From assembly GCA_035315685.1 (NCBI GenBank), contig DATFXR010000054.1, positions 1-14,970 of the forward strand: DNA of 14,970 nucleotides. The letters are read 5' to 3'. The position numbers and the translations under genes were made by a program. The notes beneath the pieces were generated by a model that worked only from the letters and a program-made list of their open reading frames with translations, ran no database searches and was not told where the DNA came from. Positions 10,501 to 14,970 of this stretch are shown piece by piece. This DNA is from QHWK01 sp035315685. Lineage in GTDB: Bacteria > Acidobacteriota > Vicinamibacteria > Vicinamibacterales > CAVVIG01. How positions within the stretch are numbered: the stretch's first letter is position 1; every line of letters begins with the position of its first letter.

Positions 10501-12222
10501 AATCAGTCGGCGCCCGCTGGCGGTACCGTGGTCGCGCTCTCGACCACGCATCCGGCGATCGCGACCGTGCCTGCAAGCGTGACGGTCCCGGCCGGCGCGC
10601 GCACGGCAAGTTTTCCAGTCACGACGTTTTCGACGCTGACCACGGACGTCGACGTGCTTCTCTTCGCGACGAGCGGCGGCGCGACCTCGAATCGGCCGTT
10701 CTTCGTTCGTCCGCCGAATCGATTGCCGAAGCTCACGTCGATGACGATCTCGCCGGCGTCAGTGACCGGCGGCAGCAACTCGGGCGGCACGCTGACCTTC
10801 AGCGGTCCCATCCCGGCGGGCACCTGGCCGGCGCAGCCCGATGCCGTCGTTCGATTCTCAAGCAGCGATCCCGACGTCGCGGCGCTCTTTCCCGGCGACG
10901 ATCTCGTCACGGCAGGTTCGACGAGTCACACGTTCCGCATTTTCACGCGCGGCGTGCCGACAGCCCGCAACGTAACGTTTACAGCGTATTTCGACGCGAC
11001 CGCGCTCAGCAGCGTCTTGACGGTTGGTGCCGTGGGTGGCGTGACGGTCTCGTCGCTCGGCGCCAACGCCACGATGCTGCGCGGCGGCGAAGGCGGCGTC
11101 GCGACGGTCACACTTGCCGCAGCCGCGCCGGCGCCGGTACTCGTCAACGTGTCCACGAACCACCCCGAGCTCTTCTCGTCGCTGCCGGGAAACGTCACGG
11201 TCTTCACCGGGTCGACATCCGCATCATTTGCGTTCGTGACCGGTACGTCGGTCTCGTCGACGACGCCGGTCACGCTGTCCGCGTCGTACGGAGCGAGCAG
11301 TGCGAACGTCGGGCTGACCGTCAACCCGCCAGCTGGTTCGACACCACCGCTCGTCAACGTCGCGGTCTCGCCCGCAAGCGTCAGCGGTGGAACCGCATCG
11401 GCGGGCACGGTCACGCTGCAAGGCGCTGCGCCCAGCGGCGGCGCGGTGGTGCAGCTGTTCAGCTCCAGCGCCGCCGCGACCGTGCCGGCGAGCGTCACGG
11501 TCCCGACGGGCGCGACCAGCGCAGCGTTCCCGATCTCGACCTCGTCTGTCGCGGCCAATACGGCGATCACGATTACTGGCCTGCTCCGGCTGAGCGCGGC
11601 GACGACGTTGACCGTGACAGCTGGCGCGCCGCCCCCGCCACCCCCGCCGCCGCCTCCGCCACCTCCGACGGGGCCGACGTTGTCCGCCATTGCGCTCAAC
11701 CCAACGACCGTCACTGGCGGGGGCACGTCGCTGGGGACGGCGACGCTCACGGCCGCGGCTCCGGCTGGAGGAGCAGTCGTTGCGCTTTCGAGTTCCAACG
11801 CGGTGGTGAGTGTGCCGGCCAGCGTCACCGTCGCCGCCGGCGCGACGAGCGCGACATTCGCGGTGACGACTTCCGGCGTGAGCACGTCGACGACGGTGAC
11901 GATCACCGGCGCCTTTGGCGCCACGAAAACCGGAACATTGACCGTGACGCCGGCAGCGCAGCCGCCGGGGCCGCCCGTGACGTTGACCGTCACGGCGACG
12001 GGACGATCCGGCAACAGAATCGGGTCGAGCCCTGCCGGGATCAGCGTCGCCGTCGGCAGCACGGGCTCGGCATCGTTCTCGAGCGGGACATCAGTCACGC
12101 TGTCGGTCTCGAACGGGCGCGATGCGATCTGGTCCGGCGCCTGCTCGAGCGGCAACCGCAAGACGAAGTCGTGCACTTTTACGATAAGCGGGGCTGCATC
12201 GGTGACCGCCAACGTGCAGTGA
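7567..12222 (+). CDS. Large secreted SBBP-repeat beta-propeller protein with Ig-like repeats
   Basis: The 1551-residue protein starts with a signal peptide (MRRTRSA, AVAVLALIA, cleavage near residue 30). Next comes an N-terminal domain with FIANRGQW at 39-46, typical of proteins carrying SBBP repeats. Propeller-like repeats follow, marked by WSTFLGG (238), YATFIGG (304), FSTLLGG (368), YGTFLGG (442), YATLIGG (513), a degenerate WSTYHH (590) and YQSFFGG (655); each is 64-77 residues from the next. A fibronectin-III-like domain spans about 736-838. Six Ig-like repeats of about 100-111 residues follow, with turns such as SVTGG at 854, 965, 1065, 1169, 1271 and 1381. A run of 13 prolines (1355-1367) separates the fifth and sixth. 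The C-terminal 80 residues (WSGAC at 1522, second Cys shortly after) resemble bacterial InlB-B/Flg_new-type repeat domains. ATG 7567 has GGAGGT 4 bases upstream; the in-frame GTG at 7531 would extend the signal peptide. A surface or matrix role is likely; no catalytic motif is seen. Confidence 0.88.
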   Translation: MRRTRSAAGAVAVLALIATVEPRYHAAHGARPSSRPIDFIANRGQWDHRIDFAVRHESASATVAGTTLTFSVDASPSAHVSLTFDGASTTASPTGETIRATRYNFYLGSDSSRWRADVPAFAAVLYREIYPGVDARLQDRSGQLEYELRLDAGAALEQIVLRSDAASSLRINSDGALLLENAGAIVHQSAPTSWEEMADGTRRPVASRFRKIDDHRYGFEVDDRDSSRPLVIDPGLVWSTFLGGSGSDFIGPAVVARDGTGDVFVGGTMASADFPSFSDPAFAPGTQSPAFVVRLDATGSVIRYATFIGGWHAQIVHRGLAVDTAGNAVLVGQTFSPDFPTTPGAFDRTGINKDAFVVRLNPTGGLIFSTLLGGSGEDDAYAVAYDPAGNVIVGGTTVSRDFPTTSTSFDPTYNVPNAAADGGAEGDMFIARLTADGTALTYGTFLGGPQSDVLEDLVVDSNGFVTVCGWVTGNNVQVFVTTPDAFDRSWNGSQDAAIARLKLDGAGPADLKYATLIGGASQDNLWKIAIDPTNSELVTFAGRSWSNNYPVTAGVVRPTNPPFSQLFPDVEAGIITRFRFPATGGGSLVWSTYHHADRITGLTVNAAGEPIVVGPSASWDLLTTRGAFVRTADGSGAPASGFLSRLSADATQYVYQSFFGGSGGIADNFQSVPQVAFVSGNTVIVSGQTTSNDFPITVGAVDPTSSNAIGGGASNEGFVTKIALDPDASGDLTADPPVLTMPADGATFHNGLIGRLEWNAVVDASGVHAYEFQVSTRSDFAKAFILYRGAVPDTTVVIPPSAGNSGGLCTCTFFWRVRTADRAGNLSAWSAARTFTISQTTGQPTISSIEVDSSAVTGGAQATGMLHLYDPAPMGGLVARLTAHHDRSQGLDRTRTLPVPVGVPDLVNIPEGALSAAFPITTSAVSSSMGVSLIATINGVGGSGTISVGPPAAPAPSDLSVQPGSVTGGTAATAIVTLNQSAPAGGTVVALSTTHPAIATVPASVTVPAGARTASFPVTTFSTLTTDVDVLLFATSGGATSNRPFFVRPPNRLPKLTSMTISPASVTGGSNSGGTLTFSGPIPAGTWPAQPDAVVRFSSSDPDVAALFPGDDLVTAGSTSHTFRIFTRGVPTARNVTFTAYFDATALSSVLTVGAVGGVTVSSLGANATMLRGGEGGVATVTLAAAAPAPVLVNVSTNHPELFSSLPGNVTVFTGSTSASFAFVTGTSVSSTTPVTLSASYGASSANVGLTVNPPAGSTPPLVNVAVSPASVSGGTASAGTVTLQGAAPSGGAVVQLFSSSAAATVPASVTVPTGATSAAFPISTSSVAANTAITITGLLRLSAATTLTVTAGAPPPPPPPPPPPPPTGPTLSAIALNPTTVTGGGTSLGTATLTAAAPAGGAVVALSSSNAVVSVPASVTVAAGATSATFAVTTSGVSTSTTVTITGAFGATKTGTLTVTPAAQPPGPPVTLTVTATGRSGNRIGSSPAGISVAVGSTGSASFSSGTSVTLSVSNGRDAIWSGACSSGNRKTKSCTFTISGAASVTANVQ
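10099..11960 (+). repeat. Array of six divergent Ig-like repeats with a polyproline spacer
   Basis: Inside the SBBP-repeat protein, six protein-level repeats share the pattern xSVTGGxxxxGTVTLxxxAPxG, then VPASVTVPAGATSA in the best copies (second, fifth, sixth). They start roughly at 10099, 10435, 10728, 11039, 11350 and 11672. The DNA copies are well diverged, so this is an old array rather than a recent expansion. Copies three and four are the most degenerate. The 13-proline run is encoded by 11629-11667 with mixed CCG, CCC, CCA and CCT codons. Confidence 0.75.
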
Positions 12223-12344
12223 AGAGCAGCGGGCTCACGGGCAAGGGCCCGGAGGTGATGATCGCGTACAGCAGAGCGCGAAGCGCGAACGTCACGCGGG
12301 CGGCGGAAGTCTTGCACGGCGCGTGCTCGAGAGGAGGGCTACCG

Positions 12345-12785
12345 ATGCACGTTCGAGAGATCATGTCCGCCGACCTCGTCAGTTGTGGGCCCGACACGCC
12401 GCTCCGCGAAGTCGCGCGGCTCATGGCGGAGCACGATTGCGGTCCGATTCCAATTGTCAGCGCGGCGGATCGCCGCCAGCCGATGGGCGTCGTCACCGAT
12501 CGCGATATCGCGTGCCGAGTCGTGGCAAAGGGACGGAATCCGCTCGACCTGACGGCGAAGGACTGCATGTCGTCGCCAGTGGTCACGATCGCGCAGGACG
12601 CGCCGGTCGAGGACTGCTGCCGCCTGATGGAACAGCATCAAGTCAGGCGCGTGCTGGTGATCGACGAACGCAGCGCCGTGTGCGGAATCGTCTCACAGGC
12701 CGACATCGCTCGCGTCACGCCGGAAAAAACGGCAGGCCACGTCGTCAAGGCCGTTTCGCAACAAACGCCAACCGCTTCGCGCTGA
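12345..12785 (+). CDS. Stand-alone CBS-pair protein
   Basis: The 146-residue protein consists almost entirely of two CBS domains (about residues 1-62 and 73-128). Each ends in the hallmark strand-helix motif: GVVTDRDI (48-55) and GIVSQADI (114-121). CBS pairs bind adenine nucleotides such as AMP, ATP or SAM and act as energy or ligand sensors. Here no catalytic partner domain is attached, as in many small bacterial CBS proteins. ATG 12345 follows GAGGAGGG (12331-12338) by 6 bases, a strong binding site. The longer in-frame version from 12171 overlaps the preceding gene and is rejected. It lies about 120 bases after the SBBP gene on the same strand and 185 bases before the DinB-like gene, with no sign of coupling. 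Its partner is unknown. Confidence 0.9.
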   Translation: MHVREIMSADLVSCGPDTPLREVARLMAEHDCGPIPIVSAADRRQPMGVVTDRDIACRVVAKGRNPLDLTAKDCMSSPVVTIAQDAPVEDCCRLMEQHQVRRVLVIDERSAVCGIVSQADIARVTPEKTAGHVVKAVSQQTPTASR

Positions 12786-12969
12786 CCCTTCTGATCCACG
12801 ATCCGGTGCGTCTACAACCATGGCTGGGCTCTTTACTTTTTTACGGCCTGACTGGCGTGACACACGCTTCGAAGCACGCTATCGTGAATCGTTTCCGATC
12901 GGCGCGGAGCTGACGATCGCGCGCGCACGCGATGTTCCTCGCGGACGCGCTGCAGGCGGGAGGTGACGT

Positions 12970-13479
12970 GTGACGGTGATCGAAATGTTTCAAGCGCAGC
13001 TGGAAGATGAAGCCAGGCGGACGCGGGCCGCGCTGGAGAAGGTTCCCGAAGGCAAAGATGACTGGGTGCCGCACGCGAAGTCGATGCCGCTCGGCCGCCT
13101 GGCAATGCTGGTCGCGCGGATGCCGAGCTGGTTCGGGCTGATCGTCAATCAAGACGAACTGGAACTGCAGCCGACCGGCGGCTCGAACGTCGATCAGCGG
13201 CCGCTCAAGACCGCGGCCGAGCTCGTCAAGGCGCACGACGAGGGCGTTGCGCAGGCCCGCGAGGCTCTGCGTTCCCTCACCGAGGATCGCGTGAAGAAGC
13301 CGTGGAAGCTGAAGGTGAAGGGCAACGTCGTCGCCGACCAGCCGCGGCACGTCGTCATCCGCGACACGTTCGCGCACCTCGCGCACCATCGCGGCCAGCT
13401 GACCGTCTATCTGCGGCTCAACGACGCGCCGGTTCCCGCGATCTACGGTCCGTCGGCGGACGATCAGCGGTTCGCGTGA
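12970..13479 (+). CDS. DinB-like four-helix protein
   Basis: The 169-residue protein has the layout of the DinB/YfiT superfamily: an N-terminal helix (MFQAQLEDEARRTRAALEKV), a phosphate-proximal loop leading to MPLGRLAMLVARMPSW (39-54), and a C-terminal TFAHLAHHRGQL (133-144). In the family three His residues bind a metal. His136 and His140 match the last two, but the first, expected in the LAxHxAxMP segment near residue 47, appears to be Leu. The metal site may therefore be altered. GTG 12970 is preceded by GGGAGG (12958-12963) with 6 bases between. Members of this family act as thiol-dependent transferases, for instance with bacillithiol or mycothiol, but most are uncharacterised. It converges on serS. 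Confidence 0.8.
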   Translation: MTVIEMFQAQLEDEARRTRAALEKVPEGKDDWVPHAKSMPLGRLAMLVARMPSWFGLIVNQDELELQPTGGSNVDQRPLKTAAELVKAHDEGVAQAREALRSLTEDRVKKPWKLKVKGNVVADQPRHVVIRDTFAHLAHHRGQLTVYLRLNDAPVPAIYGPSADDQRFA

Positions 13480-13491
13480 CCCGATCGCTCG

Positions 13492-13536
13492 GCTGAAGCC
13501 TTCGCGCGACGTCGTGGAGTGCTAAAGCCTTCGCAC
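13492..13536 (+). repeat. Two copies of a GCTRAAGCCTTCGC motif between convergent genes
   Basis: Bases 13492-13507 (GCTGAAGCCTTCGCGC) and 13521-13536 (GCTAAAGCCTTCGCAC) are near-identical 16-base copies, starting 29 bases apart. They sit in the 71-base gap between the ends of the DinB-like gene and serS, outside any gene. I recall GAAGGCTTTAG-type intergenic repeats from acidobacterial genomes. Part of a dispersed repeat family is therefore likely, but I could not check this. Confidence 0.6.
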
Positions 13537-13550
13537 TGTGTTTCAGAGCT

Positions 13551-14834
13551 CTACTTGGTGATGCGCTCGCGGCCGTCCATGTACGGCCGCAGCGCCGCCG
13601 GGATGGTGACGCTGCCGTCCTTCTCCTGAAAATTCTCCAGGATCGCGATCAGCGTGCGCCCGACCGCCAGGCCGGATCCGTTGAGCGCGTGCACGAAATC
13701 CGCCTTACCGGTGCCGGAGGCGCGGAACTTGATGTTCGCGCGGCGCGCCTGAAACGCCTCGGTGTTGCTACAGGAGGAGATCTCACGATACGTGTGCTGG
13801 CTGGGCAGCCAGACTTCGATGTCGTAGGTTTTCGCCGCGGCAAATCCCATGTCGCCGGTGGACAACAGCACCGTACGGTACGGCAGCTCGAGACGCTTCA
13901 ACACCTCTTCCGCGTTCGCCGTCAGGGACTCGAGCTCGTCATACGACTGCGCCGGCGTCGTGAGCGTGACGAGCTCCACTTTGTCGAACTGGTGCTGGCG
14001 AATCAGCCCGCGGACGTCCTGTCCGTACGAGCCCGCCTCGCTCCGGAAGCAGGGCGTGTATGCCGTGTAACGGATCGGCAGTTCCCGGCCATCGAGGATC
14101 TCGGTTCGGTGAAGATTCGTGAGTGGCACTTCCGCAGTGGGAATGAGATACAGGTCCCAGTCGCCGCCAATCTTGAACAGATCCTGCTCGAACTTGGGCA
14201 GCTGGCCGGTGCCTTTCAGCGTGTCGCTATTGGCGAGGAACGGCGGCTCGACCTCGCGGTAGCCGTGCTCGCGCGTGTGCAGATCGAGCATGAAATTGAT
14301 CAACGCGCGTGACAGCCGCGCGCCCGCACCGCTGAGGACGGTGAACCGCGCGCCCGCGAGCCGCACGCCGCGCTCGAAGTCGACGATGCCGAGCGCCGGC
14401 CCGAGATCCCAGTGTGCCAGCGGCGTGAAGTCGAACGTCCGCGGCGTGCCATGCCTGCGTACTTCGACGTTGTCGGCGGAGCTCTTGCCTGCCGGGACCG
14501 TCGCATGCGGCAGGTTCGGCAGACCCATGACGGCGGCCTGCCGCTGGTACTCGATGGAGTCCTTCTGCACCTCGAGCTGCTTGATCTGTGCGGTCCGCGC
14601 CTTGGTCGCTTCCTGAATCGCCGTCGTGTCCTTGCCCATTCGCTTCGCGCGCGCGAACTCATCCGCCGACGCGTTCTGCTGCCGCTTCAGGCCTTCGAGC
14701 TCGGGAATGATCCGGCGCCGTGCGGTTTCGAGCGTAGCGATATCGTCGAGCACCTTGTCTGCGTCGACACCGCGAGTGCGCAATGCGGTGCGGACCTCCT
14801 CCATGTGATCGCGGATGTAGGACGGATCGAGCAT
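13551..14834 (-). CDS. serS: Seryl-tRNA synthetase
   Basis: The 427-residue protein is a full-length class II seryl-tRNA synthetase, which charges tRNA-Ser (and tRNA-Sec where present) with serine using ATP. The N-terminal 110 residues form the long helical hairpin that binds the variable arm of tRNA-Ser. The catalytic core shows TAE (233-235), motif 2 FRSEAGSYGQDVRGLIRQHQ (263-282) and motif 3 GLAVGRTLIAILEN (388-401). NTEAFQARR (357-365) and HALNGSG (382-388) are also typical. ATG 14834 is preceded by GAGG with a 5-base gap. A TACAAT just upstream may be its -10 element, though no good -35 was found. The gene is divergent from galU with only 37 bases between the starts, so their promoters must overlap or lie in neighbouring genes. 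Confidence 0.97.
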   Translation of the reverse strand: MLDPSYIRDHMEEVRTALRTRGVDADKVLDDIATLETARRRIIPELEGLKRQQNASADEFARAKRMGKDTTAIQEATKARTAQIKQLEVQKDSIEYQRQAAVMGLPNLPHATVPAGKSSADNVEVRRHGTPRTFDFTPLAHWDLGPALGIVDFERGVRLAGARFTVLSGAGARLSRALINFMLDLHTREHGYREVEPPFLANSDTLKGTGQLPKFEQDLFKIGGDWDLYLIPTAEVPLTNLHRTEILDGRELPIRYTAYTPCFRSEAGSYGQDVRGLIRQHQFDKVELVTLTTPAQSYDELESLTANAEEVLKRLELPYRTVLLSTGDMGFAAAKTYDIEVWLPSQHTYREISSCSNTEAFQARRANIKFRASGTGKADFVHALNGSGLAVGRTLIAILENFQEKDGSVTIPAALRPYMDGRERITK

Positions 14835-14871
14835 GCTACCTCGCGTGCGTATTGTACGTTACGATTCCGTC

Positions 14872-14970
14872 GTGCCTTCCGTTCGCAAAGCCGTGTTCCC
14901 TGCAGCGGGCCTCGGCACCCGCTTCCTTCCCGCAACCAAGGCGCAACCGAAAGAGATGCTGCCGCTCGTC
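14872..14970 (+). CDS. galU: UTP--glucose-1-phosphate uridylyltransferase, N-terminus only (partial)
   Basis: The first 33 codons are visible before the window ends. They contain KAVFPAAGLGTRFLPATKAQ followed by PKEMLPLV. This is the nucleotide-binding start (G-x-G-T-R and PKEMLP) of GalU, which makes UDP-glucose from UTP and glucose-1-phosphate for polysaccharide and envelope synthesis. The related RfbA-type thymidylyltransferases differ in this segment (for example GSGTRLYP), so GalU is favoured. GTG 14872 is the only suitable start in frame; no strong ribosome binding site precedes it. Confidence 0.9.
   Translation, partial: MPSVRKAVFPAAGLGTRFLPATKAQPKEMLPLV

Noticed and set aside
11629..11667. 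CCG/CCC/CCA-rich tract as a possible simple-sequence phase-variation site
   Set aside because: Codons are mixed (CCG, CCC, CCA, CCT), so it is not a pure slippage repeat. It is better explained as a coded polyproline hinge.
10926..12317. 463-codon minus-strand frame opposite the Ig repeats
   Set aside because: Its Val/Thr/Ala/Pro pattern and polyglycine run mirror the repeat array on the plus strand. The plus frame has a signal peptide, ribosome binding site and recognised domains.

Overview
This is a GC-rich bacterial chromosome segment with dense gene packing and frequent GTG/TTG starts. The large SBBP-repeat secreted protein with stacked Ig-like repeats, the ABC exporter and an intergenic GAAGGCTTTAG-type repeat fit an Acidobacteriota-like soil or sediment bacterium, possibly of the Vicinamibacteria. 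That placement is inferred from gene style; no marker phylogeny was possible.

Layout. 1-615 (-): the N-terminal 205 residues of an unrecognised protein that runs off the left edge. 786-3643 (+): a translationally coupled pair, a calcineurin-like metallophosphoesterase and a two-part protein with an N-terminal helical-repeat region (DUF4071/TRAFs-binding-like) and a C-terminal trypsin-like protease; a sigma70-like promoter lies ahead of it. 3732-4119 (+): a frameshifted TPR gene remnant. 4163-6007 (-): an ABC exporter half-transporter. Its leader carries a 13-bp hairpin, a competing 9-bp pairing and a CRP-like palindrome. 6288-6374 (-): tRNA-Ser(UGA). 6548-7192 (+): a small exported beta-barrel-like protein. 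7567-12222 (+): a 1551-residue secreted SBBP/Ig-repeat protein. 12345-12785 (+): a stand-alone CBS-pair protein. 12970-13479 (+): a DinB-like protein. 13551-14834 (-): seryl-tRNA synthetase. 14872-14970 (+): the start of galU, divergent from serS.

How the parts may work together. The phosphoesterase/protease pair at 786-3643 is the best candidate for a functional module. A helical sensor-like region joined to a protease and co-translated with a phosphoesterase resembles the architecture of bacterial signalling or conflict systems, but this is inference. The ABC exporter leader looks like a transcription attenuator or a protein-controlled leader. The envelope proteins (6548-7192 and 7567-12222) are neighbours without clear co-transcription. 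serS and a tRNA-Ser gene lie about 7 kb apart and galU is ordinary housekeeping.
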